From the NCBI GenBank assembly GCA_946415755.1, contig CAMKTS010000007.1, positions 39,459-103,458 on the forward strand: a stretch of DNA of 64,000 nucleotides, in the 5' to 3' direction. This document shows positions 22,856 through 31,713 of the stretch, piece by piece (the stretch's first letter is position 1; each line of letters opens with the position of its first letter). The DNA is from an uncultured Prevotella sp. Lineage in GTDB: Bacteria; Bacteroidota; Bacteroidia; Bacteroidales; Bacteroidaceae. A program made the position numbers and the translations under genes. The notes under the pieces were generated by a model, which saw nothing but the letters and a program-made list of their open reading frames with translations, was not told where the DNA came from and did no database searches.

Positions 22856-24991
22856 ATGAAAAAGATCACACTGATAAAAGACTACCGCAACAAGGAGACA
22901 CTCAGTCTCACTGACCTTGAAACACTGGTGGAAAGCATCCGCTCGTGCCAGTACACCACCCAGGTGAACCAGCTGCGCCGCATCTATCCGCTCACCATCG
23001 GAAAGCGCGCCGCCGACGGCTCACTCACCGTATGGCTGAACGAGGTGAAAGGTCTGCCGCGCATCTGCTTCGCCCTCGTGATGAGCACACACCATAAAAA
23101 CCGCCTGGTAAAAGACTACACAGGGTTGGTGCTCTTAGAGGTGAACAACCTGACGGGCCAGGACGAGGCGGCAGCCATCAGGCGTGCAGCAGCAGAGATG
23201 CCCCAAACGCTGCTGGCCTTTGTGGGAGCCAGCGGGCAGTCGGTGAAAATCGTCTGCCGAGGCGAGCTGTTCCCAAAAGAGGAGCAGCGACTGCCCAACG
23301 ACGAGGAAAGCACCCGCCTGTTCCACCAAAACCTATACGAACGGGCGCGGCTGATATACAACGGACAGCTGGGCGTGACCATTGAGAAGCTGGAGCCGCT
23401 GCCAGAGCGCATCTGCTACATGGCCGCCGACGCGCAGGTGTACTACAACCCGCTGGCGATGCCCATCTACGCCAAGGCCGAACAGCCCACGGGGGAGATG
23501 GTATACAGACCGTCAACCTTTGAGCAGACACAGGGCGAGGAGGGAATGCTGCGCTATCACACGCTGCATACGGCATACGAGTTCAACCTGACGAAGGCAT
23601 ACGACGAGGCAGAAGGCATCGCCGACGAGGACGAGAAATGTCACGTGGTGCTCACCCGACTGGCCGACATGTGCGAGAAAACGGGCATACCGATGGCCAT
23701 CGCCCAACGGTTCACGCTGATACAGTCGTGGCTGGGCAAGGATCAGCTGCTGGTACGCAAGGTGTTCGAGAACGCCTACCGTCGCCAACACACACAGAAA
23801 TACCAGGAGCGGAGGGCGCTGTCAGCCACGAGGTTCGTGCCGGCAGAGGCTCTGCTGACACAGAAGATCAACATCTTCCTGAACGAGAACTACGAGGTGC
23901 GCAAGAACGTGATGCGCGGCGTGGCAGAGTTCCGCAGCCGCACAGGACTGGGATTCGCCTTCCGCGACCTGACGGAGGAGGCCCGCAACTCCATCACCAT
24001 GCGCGCCCTGGAACTGGGCATCAAGTGCTGGGACAAGGACATACGGCGCTACGTCAACTCTGACGACATCACACTCTACGACCCGCTGAACGAATACCTC
24101 GACAGGCTGACACCGTGGGACGGCGAAGACCGCGTCGGCGAGCTGGCCGAAAGAATACCAACCGACTACGAAGAGTGGCCGCACATGTTCCGCATCTGGA
24201 TGCGCTCGATGGTGGCTATGTGGCTCGGCAAGGGACAACTGACAGGCAACGCACTCGTACCATTATTAATAGGAAGGCAGGGCTGCGGAAAGTCCAGCTT
24301 CTGCCGCATCCTGCTGCCGAAGGAGCTGACCGACTATTACAACGACCGCATCAACTTCAAGAACGAGAGCGACCTCAACCTCGGCCTCACCTCGTTCGGA
24401 CTCATCAATCTCGACGAGTTCGACAAAATCACCCAGCGGCAGCAGATTGTGCTGAAGTACCTCCTCTCAACCGCCGAGCTGAAGTACCGCCCACCCTACG
24501 GCAAGGCCTACTCCGCCCACCGCCGCTATGCCTCGTTCATCGGTACCACCAACGAACAGACACCACTGACCGACCCCAGCGGCTCGCGGCGCTTCATCTG
24601 CATCAGCATTACCGGCAACATCGACTTCCAGACGCCCGTCTACCACGACCAGCTCTACGCACAGCTGCTACAGGAGATTCACGACGGCGAGCGCTACTGG
24701 CTGACCAAGGACGAAGAGGCCGCCCTGATGGCGCACAACCTGCAGTACCAGAAGCTGAACGGACTGGGCGAGATGGTGATGGCACTCATCACGCGCCCCA
24801 ACGCCAACGACGGCGAAGCCCGCTGGATGTCGCTGAGCGAGATCTCAGAACTCATCAAAACCCACTTCAAAGGCTACAAGGAAGAGGCCAACTCACTCCA
24901 GAAAATCGGCACCTTCCTGAACCGCCCGGAGCACAAGTTCAAGAGCAAGCGCACCACAAACGGCACCATGTACTGGGTAAAAACAAGGTGA
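22856..24991 (+). CDS. VapE/VirE-type ATPase with BT4734-like N-terminal domain
   Basis: The 711-residue protein joins an N-terminal BT4734/VirE-N domain (about 30-200, primase-like in some views) to a C-terminal VirE/VapE P-loop domain. The latter has Walker A GRQGCGKSS near residues 473-481, Walker B-like FGLINLDEFDKI, a sensor stretch FIGTTNEQ and the arginine finger-like DPSGSRRF; a winged-helix-like tail (LQKIGTFLNRPEHKF) ends it. These are SF3/D5-like helicases found in phages, satellites and Bacteroidales islands, sometimes near capsule loci. It is much richer in GC than its surroundings and has its own promoter, next to the iteron-like repeats. No integrase, capsid or relaxase gene accompanies it. 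Role in replication is inferred from family. Confidence 0.85.
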   Translation: MKKITLIKDYRNKETLSLTDLETLVESIRSCQYTTQVNQLRRIYPLTIGKRAADGSLTVWLNEVKGLPRICFALVMSTHHKNRLVKDYTGLVLLEVNNLTGQDEAAAIRRAAAEMPQTLLAFVGASGQSVKIVCRGELFPKEEQRLPNDEESTRLFHQNLYERARLIYNGQLGVTIEKLEPLPERICYMAADAQVYYNPLAMPIYAKAEQPTGEMVYRPSTFEQTQGEEGMLRYHTLHTAYEFNLTKAYDEAEGIADEDEKCHVVLTRLADMCEKTGIPMAIAQRFTLIQSWLGKDQLLVRKVFENAYRRQHTQKYQERRALSATRFVPAEALLTQKINIFLNENYEVRKNVMRGVAEFRSRTGLGFAFRDLTEEARNSITMRALELGIKCWDKDIRRYVNSDDITLYDPLNEYLDRLTPWDGEDRVGELAERIPTDYEEWPHMFRIWMRSMVAMWLGKGQLTGNALVPLLIGRQGCGKSSFCRILLPKELTDYYNDRINFKNESDLNLGLTSFGLINLDEFDKITQRQQIVLKYLLSTAELKYRPPYGKAYSAHRRYASFIGTTNEQTPLTDPSGSRRFICISITGNIDFQTPVYHDQLYAQLLQEIHDGERYWLTKDEEAALMAHNLQYQKLNGLGEMVMALITRPNANDGEARWMSLSEISELIKTHFKGYKEEANSLQKIGTFLNRPEHKFKSKRTTNGTMYWVKTR

Positions 24992-25014
24992 AAGGCAAAT
25001 ACTTTCACGTAAAA

Positions 25015-25046
25015 TTTGCACAAATCAAATAAAATGTGTAACTTTG
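25015..25046 (+). promoter_or_regulatory. Promoter of the second exopolysaccharide operon
   Basis: TTTG at 25015-25018 and TAACTTTG at 25039-25046 are 20 nt apart, upstream of the dehydrogenase gene at 25115. The element AAAATGTGTAA also occurs in the palindromic promoter of the first operon (6741-6750), so the two halves may be transcribed alike. Confidence 0.75.
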
Positions 25047-25114
25047 CACGATTTTTGCAAAGATTATATACTTTTACAGAAAAATATACGTTATTTTATA
25101 AAATATGAACGCGC

Positions 25115-26404
25115 ATGGAACAGAACATGAATAACATAAAAATCGCTGTCATCGGTTTGGGATACGTAGGACTCCCGCTGGCGCGCCTGTTTTCAACAAA
25201 GTTCAAGACTATAGGCTTTGACATGAACGCAGAGCGTGTAAAAGCATTGAACGAAGGGCACGACTCCACGTTAGAGGTTGCGGACACCCTGCTTAAGCAG
25301 GCCATTTCTCACGGATTCCGTTGTACCACGAACCTGGAAGAGATTCGTGATGCCAATTTCTATGTGGTGGCTGTTCCCACTCCTGTAGATGCCAATAACC
25401 GGCCTGACCTTAAGCCGCTATGGGGTGCCAGTGAGACGGTGGGAAAGGTTATCTCCAAAGGAGACATCGTCGTGTATGAATCAACCGTATATCCCGGAGT
25501 GACAGAAGAAGAGTGCCTGCCGGTGGTGGAACGCGTTTCAGGCATGAAATTCAACACCGACTTCTTTGCCGGTTATTCGCCGGAACGTATCAACCCAGGA
25601 GACAAGGAGCACACCGTTGAGAAAATCAAAAAAGTGACATCTGGCTCCACCCCGGAAGTAGCCGAATTAGTTGACCAGGTGTACAACTCCGTATTGGTGA
25701 ACGGCACCCACAAGGCTCCGAGCATTAAAGTGGCAGAAGCATCGAAAATCATTGAAAATAGTCAGCGCGACGTAAACATTGCCTTTATGAACGAGTTGGC
25801 CAAGATCTTCAATGCAATGGGAATTGACACCCATGATGCCCTGGACGCTGCTGCCTCAAAATGGAACTTCATCAAGCTAACCCCAGGACTGGTTGGCGGT
25901 CACTGCATCAGCGTAGACCCCTATTATCTGATACAGAAAGCCCAGGTCTACGGAGTTATGCCAAGGGTAATGATGTCCGCACGACGGCTGAACGACGGCA
26001 TGGGTGACTACGTGGCCAACCAGACCATCAAGATGATGAACAAGAAGGGTGTCCTGGTGAAAGATGCCAATATACTCATATTAGGAATTACATTCAAGGA
26101 GAACTGCCCCGACGTGCGCAACACCAAGGTGGTTGACATCTACCACACCCTATTGGAATACACTGGCAACATCACGGTATTCGACCCCTGGGCCGACTCG
26201 AAGAAAGTTGCCCGTGAATATGGAATCAACATCGCCAACAGCGATATAGAATCACATCGGGGAAAATACGATGCCGTTATCCTAGCAGTAGCCCACCGTG
26301 AGTTCAAGAAGTTGGACATACGTTCGTTCCTTAAAGCTGAAAATGGTGTGGTTTACGACGTAAAAGGTGTTTTAGACAGGCAATACATTGACGGAAGACT
26401 GTAA
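25115..26404 (+). CDS. UDP-N-acetyl-hexosamine 6-dehydrogenase (WbpA/TviB-like)
   Basis: The 429-residue protein has the NAD-binding GLGYVGLPLA loop at residues 14-23, the YESTVYPGVTEEECLP stretch, and the catalytic cysteine in GGHCISVDPYYL near residue 264. The C-terminal domain has ILGITFKENCPDVRNTKVVD. The length and ESTVYPG motif point to the TviB/WbpA/WecC group, which oxidises UDP-GlcNAc or UDP-GalNAc to the uronic acid, rather than to UDP-glucose dehydrogenase. It would supply a HexNAcA building block. A second ATG at 25127 (MNNIKIAVIG) is an equally good start. It opens the second half of the exopolysaccharide locus; the next gene follows by 5 bp. Confidence 0.88.
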   Translation: MEQNMNNIKIAVIGLGYVGLPLARLFSTKFKTIGFDMNAERVKALNEGHDSTLEVADTLLKQAISHGFRCTTNLEEIRDANFYVVAVPTPVDANNRPDLKPLWGASETVGKVISKGDIVVYESTVYPGVTEEECLPVVERVSGMKFNTDFFAGYSPERINPGDKEHTVEKIKKVTSGSTPEVAELVDQVYNSVLVNGTHKAPSIKVAEASKIIENSQRDVNIAFMNELAKIFNAMGIDTHDALDAAASKWNFIKLTPGLVGGHCISVDPYYLIQKAQVYGVMPRVMMSARRLNDGMGDYVANQTIKMMNKKGVLVKDANILILGITFKENCPDVRNTKVVDIYHTLLEYTGNITVFDPWADSKKVAREYGINIANSDIESHRGKYDAVILAVAHREFKKLDIRSFLKAENGVVYDVKGVLDRQYIDGRL

Positions 26405-26409
26405 GAGTT

Positions 26410-27423
26410 ATGATATCACTGGTTTGTCCTATATTCAACGAAGAGAAGTATATTGCCGGATTCATCGAATCGATTATACAGCAAGATTTTCCAAAAGAGG
26501 AAATGGAAGTCTTGTTTGTAGACGGCATGAGTACCGACAACACCCGTAATATCATCAAAAGCCATTCTGACAAATACCCATTCATACGTCTTATAGACAA
26601 TCCGCATCACACTACGCCACACGCACTGAACATTGGTATAAAGGCGGCAAACGGAGACTATATCGTCAGACTTGACGCACATGCCGAATATCCCAATGAC
26701 TATCTCAAATCCGTTATACACTACAGCAAAGAATTACCCGAAGCGCAGAACGTGGGAGGGGTATGCATTACCTTACCCACGAACGAATCAAATACGGCTG
26801 TTGCCATTGCTGAAGCACTTAGCTGCACATTTGGCATGGGGAATTCCTATTTCAGAGTGGGAACAGACAAAATCCGGCTTGTCGACACCGTACCTTTTGG
26901 ATGTTTCAAAAAGGACCTGTTCGACAAAATCGGATATTTTGACCCAGACCTGATTCGCAACCAAGATGATGAATTCAACGGACGCATCACGAATAACGGA
27001 GGCAAAATATACCTGATACCGTCTGTCAAAATCAAATATTTTGCCCGGGACAAGATTTCAAAGGTCAGGAAGATGTTTTACCAATACGGTCTCTACAAAC
27101 CTCTGGTAAACAAGAAATTAGGAGCACCCGCCACCGTTCGTCAATTTTTTCCGCTGCTGTTTCTGTTAGGAATCATTGTCGGAGGCATCGTCAGCCTATT
27201 CTCGAACTGGATATTTTACATCTACATAGCAGTCCTAGCACTTTATCTGCTTATAGGCCTTTACATCGGCTGCAGAAGTGCCATCAAACTCAACAGACCT
27301 TTATTGACGATATTGATGCCCTACGTATTTCTGAACATCCACCTCAGCTATGGATTTGGATACTTGGTTGGCATCATCAAAATACTTGGCAAGAAATCAT
27401 TCAATGTGAAATCAAATCGATAA
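26410..27423 (+). CDS. Glycosyltransferase family 2, ExoA-like
   Basis: The 337-residue protein starts MISLVCPIFNEEKYIAGFIES and carries VLFVDGMSTDNTRNI, IVRLDAHAEYPNDYL (a DAH form of the DxD site) and DPDLIRNQDDEFNGRI with the ED-like acidic motif. These fit the inverting GT-A family 2, ExoA/succinoglycan branch. Two or three hydrophobic helices near residues 240-325 anchor it in the inner membrane. It sits between the dehydrogenase (5 bp) and the aminotransferase (2 bp) and probably adds one residue of the repeat unit. Confidence 0.87.
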   Translation: MISLVCPIFNEEKYIAGFIESIIQQDFPKEEMEVLFVDGMSTDNTRNIIKSHSDKYPFIRLIDNPHHTTPHALNIGIKAANGDYIVRLDAHAEYPNDYLKSVIHYSKELPEAQNVGGVCITLPTNESNTAVAIAEALSCTFGMGNSYFRVGTDKIRLVDTVPFGCFKKDLFDKIGYFDPDLIRNQDDEFNGRITNNGGKIYLIPSVKIKYFARDKISKVRKMFYQYGLYKPLVNKKLGAPATVRQFFPLLFLLGIIVGGIVSLFSNWIFYIYIAVLALYLLIGLYIGCRSAIKLNRPLLTILMPYVFLNIHLSYGFGYLVGIIKILGKKSFNVKSNR

Positions 27424-27425
27424 TT

Positions 27426-28619
27426 ATGAAGATACCATTCTCACCCCCCGATATAACAGAGCAGGAAGCCGACGAGGTACGTGCGGCCATGCTTTCCGGA
27501 TGGATCACCACCGGCCCCCGCACCAAGCAGCTGGAGCGTGAAATAGCAGAATACTGCGGCGTAGGCAAGGCCGTATGCCTGAATTCCGCAACGGCATGTC
27601 TGGAGTCAATCCTGCGACTGCTGGGTATTGGGCCGGGCGATGAAGTTATCACATCAGCCTATACCTATACAGCATCGGCCAGCGTAGTATGCCACGTTGG
27701 AGCTACCCTGAGGCTGGTGGATACCCAGAAGGACTCATACGAGATGGACTACGACCAACTGGCCGACACCATCAACGAGCATACGAAAGCGGTGATTCCC
27801 GTAGACCTGGGAGGCATTCCGTGCGACTACGACAAGGTGATGGCAGCCGTAGAGAGCAAGCGTCACTTGTTCCGGCCCTCCAACGACCTGCAGAAGGCCA
27901 TCGGCCGTGTGGCCGTGACGGCAGATTCCGCCCACGCCTTCGGTGCGAAGTGGAAAGGACAGATGGTTGGCTCAATAGCCGACTTCACATCGTTCAGCTT
28001 TCATGCCGTGAAGAACTTCACCACAGCAGAGGGCGGAGCACTGACCTGGCGACATATCGACGGCATGGATGACGAACAGACCTACAAGGAGTTCCAACTG
28101 ATGTCGCTGCACGGACAGAGCAAGGATGCACTGGCCAAGACGCAGCTGGGAGCATGGGAATATGATGTCGTCTATCCTGCCTACAAATGCAACATGACCG
28201 ACATCATGGCTGCCATCGGACTGATCCAGATGAAGCGCTACCCCGCCATCCTGACCAGACGCCGCGAGATGATAGCACACTATGACGAGGCTCTGAAGGA
28301 CTGCAACATACAGGTGCGCGACCACTATAATGACACGTACGTCTCATCGGGCCACCTCTATCAGGTACGACTGTTAGGGAAAGATGCCGCCTACCGCAAC
28401 GATGTCATCACCGAGATGGCACGCAGGGACATTGCCACCAACGTCCACTTCAAGCCGCTGCCCATGATGACGGCATACAGGAACCTGGGCTTCGACATCA
28501 AGGACTATCCCAATGCCTATGCCCAGTTTGCCAACGAGATTACGCTGCCCCTGCATACGAAGCTGACTGACGAACAGATAGACTATATCATCACCAACTT
28601 TAAAGAAGTCATACGTTGA
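27426..28619 (+). CDS. DegT/DnrJ/EryC1/StrS-family sugar aminotransferase (PglE-like)
   Basis: The 397-residue protein has the family start (KIPFSPPDITEQEADEV, SGWITTGPRT), the acidic-residue loop and the PLP lysine in SFHAVKNFTTAEGGAL (K196). It aminates keto-sugars bound to nucleotides. The next gene encodes a 4,6-dehydratase fused to a phosphoglycosyltransferase, so it probably makes UDP-4-amino-4,6-dideoxy-GlcNAc, the PglE step of bacillosamine-type synthesis. The N-acetyltransferase (PglD) that usually follows is not present nearby; only a hexapeptide remnant at 14382 is seen. Its stop overlaps the TTG start of the next gene. Confidence 0.88.
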   Translation: MKIPFSPPDITEQEADEVRAAMLSGWITTGPRTKQLEREIAEYCGVGKAVCLNSATACLESILRLLGIGPGDEVITSAYTYTASASVVCHVGATLRLVDTQKDSYEMDYDQLADTINEHTKAVIPVDLGGIPCDYDKVMAAVESKRHLFRPSNDLQKAIGRVAVTADSAHAFGAKWKGQMVGSIADFTSFSFHAVKNFTTAEGGALTWRHIDGMDDEQTYKEFQLMSLHGQSKDALAKTQLGAWEYDVVYPAYKCNMTDIMAAIGLIQMKRYPAILTRRREMIAHYDEALKDCNIQVRDHYNDTYVSSGHLYQVRLLGKDAAYRNDVITEMARRDIATNVHFKPLPMMTAYRNLGFDIKDYPNAYAQFANEITLPLHTKLTDEQIDYIITNFKEVIR

Positions 28620-31120
28620 TACGGGTTTTTGACATATTATTCTCTTCCATCGGACTGCTGATATTATCACCGGTTTTCCTGATTCTCTATATATTAATAA
28701 GGTTAGAGAGCAGAGGAGGAGGGTTTTATGTTCAAGAGCGCATCGGCAAAGACGGCGTACCGTTCGGACTCTACAAATTCAGGTCTATGCGTACCGGTTC
28801 CGACAAGAAAGGTCTGATTACCATCGGTGAACGCGACGACCGCATTACGCGACTGGGATACTTCATCCGTCGCTATAAGCTGGACGAGCTGCCCCAGCTA
28901 TGGAACGTGCTGAAGGGTGACATGAGTCTGGTAGGTCCCAGGCCGGAAGTCAGGAAATATGTGGACATGTACACCGAAGAGCAACGTGAGGTGTTGAGCG
29001 TCAAACCGGGCATCACCGACTATGCCTCTATAGAATATGTGAACGAGAACGAGATTCTGGGAAATGCCGCCGACCCTGACAAGGTATACATCGAGCAAGT
29101 GATGCCTGACAAAATCAAGCTTAACATGAAGTATATCAGGAACCAAAGCATCACGGAGTATTTCAAGATCATATTCCTTACCTTTGGCAGCATCGGCAAC
29201 CTGGGCACATTGAGGAAGATAGCCAACTGGTACTTCAACAAGAAGTCGCTGCCTTTCTGGTGCATCTTCCTAATGGACTGTGCCATTGTATTCCTTTCCT
29301 TCCTGTTATGCTACCAACAGATATACAGCGGAAAAGACACCCTATCGGTCATTGAGCACCTCACGGTCAACATCCTGTTCTACCTATTCTTCTATGCCAT
29401 CGGCTTCAAGATGTTCCGTACTTATTCGGGTATCTTGCGCTATTCGTCGTTCGTAGACCTGAAGAAGGTCGGATTTGCCATGCTGTTGGGAATGGCTCTC
29501 TCGCTATGTGCTGAATATCTGCTGTGTGGGTTCCCGATGCTCTCGTACATCTCCACCCTCTGCATCATCATTGCAACGGTGCTGGCAACTTGTTTGCTTT
29601 GGATGATACGTATTGCCGTGAAAAACATATACGACGTTTCGCTGGTGAGCATCGACTCAAAGTATGCCTATATCTACGGCGTGAAGAACGGTGGTATCGG
29701 AATAGCCAAGCACATCAGAAACGAGAAACCGACACGCTTCGACCTGAAAGGTTTCATTTCGGACGACAAGCAGGAAGAAGACAAGATACTGATGGGAGTC
29801 AGGGTGCATAAGCTGGACAAACGTCTGATACAGACCATGACAGAGGAAGGAATAGAGGCACTGATTGTCTCGCCAGCCCGTGCCGATGCTTTCCGCAATA
29901 ATGAAGAACTGCAAGACCAGCTGATGAAGGCCGGTATCCATATCTATATGACCCAACAAGCCAAGGAATGGGACGGCACCGACGAGTTGCAGACACCGCA
30001 GCTGAAGGAAATCAGTATTGAGGACTTGCTGCCGCGTGACGAGATACAGGTAGACATAGAGTCGCTGGCCAGCCATATCAAGGGCTATACCATTATGATT
30101 ACAGGTGCGGCAGGCAGCATCGGCAGCGAGATGGTGAGACAGATAGCACTGCTGGAACCCAAGGAACTGATACTGATAGACCAGGCAGAGACTCCTATGC
30201 ACGACATCAGGCTGATGCTGAAGAAGCACTGGCCAGGCATCAAGGCCCACACCATCGTGACCAGCATCTGTCAGCAAAAACAAATGGATGCCATCTTCCG
30301 CAAATACAAGCCGGAATACGTATTCCACGCAGCAGCTTACAAGCACGTGCCGATGATGGAGGACAACCCCAGTGAGAGTGTGTATAACAACATCTTCGGC
30401 ACAAAGGTGATAGCCGACCTGTCAGTCAAATACTTTGTCAAGAAGTTTGTCATGGTGTCGACCGACAAGGCCGTCAATCCTACCAATGTCATGGGTTGCT
30501 CGAAGCGCATCTGCGAAATCTACGTGCAGAGCCTGGACAAGGCCATCAAGGACGGCAGGGTGTTGGGCATCACGCAGTTTGTCACGACACGCTTCGGAAA
30601 CGTATTAGGTTCGAACGGCTCGGTCATCCCCCTGTTCAAGGAACAAATCAAGAACGGAGGCCCCGTCACCGTGACCGACCCCAACATCATCCGCTACTTC
30701 ATGCTGATACCAGAGGCCTGTAAATTGGTGCTCGAAGCGGGTACGAAAGGAAAAGGCGGCGAGATATTCGTCTTCGACATGGGCAAGCCCGTCAAGATTG
30801 CCGACTTGGCAAAAAGAATGATTATGCTGAGCGATGCACAGAACGTGAGCATTGAGTTTACCGGGTTGAGGCCTGGAGAGAAACTCTACGAAGAGGTGTT
30901 GAACGCGAAAGAGACCACCAAGCCGTCGTTCCACAAAAAGATACGTATAGCAACCGTGCGAGAATACGACTACCACCACGTATGCAGCGAAATTGACAGC
31001 CTGATATCCGTCAGCCAGCGCTTTAACGACATGCAGACTGTCAAGAAGATGAAAGAGATAGTGCCAGAATATATCAGTAACAATTCCATCTACTCAGCAT
31101 TGGATAAGCAGACGGTATGA
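28616..31120 (+). CDS. Fusion of a PglC-like phosphoglycosyltransferase with a FlaA1/WbpM-type 4,6-dehydratase
   Basis: The 834-residue protein has two parts. Residues 1-200 form a monotopic phosphoglycosyltransferase: re-entrant helix (FDILFSSIGLLILSPVFLIL), ERIGKDGVPFGLYKFRSMR, and LDELPQLWNVLKGDMSLVGPRPE with the catalytic DE. Residues about 215-340 give four membrane helices, then a Rossmann-like domain, and residues 485-800 a WbpM/PglF-type domain with TGAAGSIGSEM, HAAAYKHVPMMEDNP, STDKAVNPTNVMGCSKR (M-x3-K active site) and RPGEKLYEEVL. The protein would make UDP-4-keto-6-deoxy-GlcNAc and also load the derived sugar phosphate on undecaprenyl phosphate. The start is TTG at 28616 in a TTGA overlap with the aminotransferase stop; no in-frame ATG fits. 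Fusions of such enzymes are known but rare. Confidence 0.88.
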   Translation: MIRVFDILFSSIGLLILSPVFLILYILIRLESRGGGFYVQERIGKDGVPFGLYKFRSMRTGSDKKGLITIGERDDRITRLGYFIRRYKLDELPQLWNVLKGDMSLVGPRPEVRKYVDMYTEEQREVLSVKPGITDYASIEYVNENEILGNAADPDKVYIEQVMPDKIKLNMKYIRNQSITEYFKIIFLTFGSIGNLGTLRKIANWYFNKKSLPFWCIFLMDCAIVFLSFLLCYQQIYSGKDTLSVIEHLTVNILFYLFFYAIGFKMFRTYSGILRYSSFVDLKKVGFAMLLGMALSLCAEYLLCGFPMLSYISTLCIIIATVLATCLLWMIRIAVKNIYDVSLVSIDSKYAYIYGVKNGGIGIAKHIRNEKPTRFDLKGFISDDKQEEDKILMGVRVHKLDKRLIQTMTEEGIEALIVSPARADAFRNNEELQDQLMKAGIHIYMTQQAKEWDGTDELQTPQLKEISIEDLLPRDEIQVDIESLASHIKGYTIMITGAAGSIGSEMVRQIALLEPKELILIDQAETPMHDIRLMLKKHWPGIKAHTIVTSICQQKQMDAIFRKYKPEYVFHAAAYKHVPMMEDNPSESVYNNIFGTKVIADLSVKYFVKKFVMVSTDKAVNPTNVMGCSKRICEIYVQSLDKAIKDGRVLGITQFVTTRFGNVLGSNGSVIPLFKEQIKNGGPVTVTDPNIIRYFMLIPEACKLVLEAGTKGKGGEIFVFDMGKPVKIADLAKRMIMLSDAQNVSIEFTGLRPGEKLYEEVLNAKETTKPSFHKKIRIATVREYDYHHVCSEIDSLISVSQRFNDMQTVKKMKEIVPEYISNNSIYSALDKQTV

Positions 31121-31710
31121 GAGGTTTTCCATTGGGCATGAAGAGACTATTTGACATACTGGCGGCTGTTGCAGGAATTGTATTGCTCGCTCCCGTTATC
31201 GCCATCATCTTCATTTGCCTGAAAGTCACTTACAGGGGGGGTGTCATCTTCAAACAGGAACGCATCGGCTACAAGGGAAGACCGTTTACCATCTACAAAT
31301 TCCGAACAATGGTGGAAAATAGCGAAGAAGAGGGAATGCCACAATTGGCAGAACCTAACGACGACCGACTCACCGGCATCGGAAAGGTGCTGCGCAATCA
31401 TCATCTTGACGAGCTGCCACAGCTATGGAATGTGCTGATAGGAGACATGTCGTTTGTTGGCTACCGGCCTGAAAGAAAATACTTTATAGAGAAAATCATG
31501 GAAATAAGGCCTGACTACCAACAGCTATACGCCATCCGTCCGGGCATTACCTCGATGGCTACTATCTATAATGGCTATACCAACAACATGGAGAAGATGA
31601 TCAGAAGGCTGGACATGGATCTGGACTATCTGCAGCATATCTCGTTGGCAACAGACTTGAAAATCCTCTTCGCCACGGCACTGAACATCTTGACAGGAAA
31701 GAAGATATAA
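31117..31710 (+). CDS. Second sugar phosphotransferase (initiating phosphoglycosyltransferase)
   Basis: The 197-residue protein is a stand-alone monotopic phosphoglycosyltransferase: MKRLFDILAAVAGIVLLAPVIAIIFI re-entrant helix, FKQERIGYKGRPFTIYKFRTM, NHHLDELPQLWNVLIGDMSFVGYRPE with the catalytic DE, and RPGITSMATIYNGYTN. It overlaps the upstream fusion gene as ATGA (31117-31120); an inner ATG at 31138 starts the conserved part. Together with the fused domain upstream it gives two initiating enzymes in one locus, so two lipid-linked products may be started, or one enzyme may be dominant. It is the last plus-strand gene of the locus. Confidence 0.9.
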   Translation: MRGFPLGMKRLFDILAAVAGIVLLAPVIAIIFICLKVTYRGGVIFKQERIGYKGRPFTIYKFRTMVENSEEEGMPQLAEPNDDRLTGIGKVLRNHHLDELPQLWNVLIGDMSFVGYRPERKYFIEKIMEIRPDYQQLYAIRPGITSMATIYNGYTNNMEKMIRRLDMDLDYLQHISLATDLKILFATALNILTGKKI

Positions 31711-31713
31711 GAG

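Noticed and set aside
24115-25032. 305-codon plus-strand ORF in a second frame of the VapE-like gene
   Set aside because: Arg/His/Pro-rich product typical of a shifted frame in GC-rich DNA; the first frame has intact Walker motifs.
29657-30346. 229-codon minus-strand ORF inside the dehydratase fusion gene
   Set aside because: Shadow frame of a well-supported gene; low-complexity His/Leu/Val composition.
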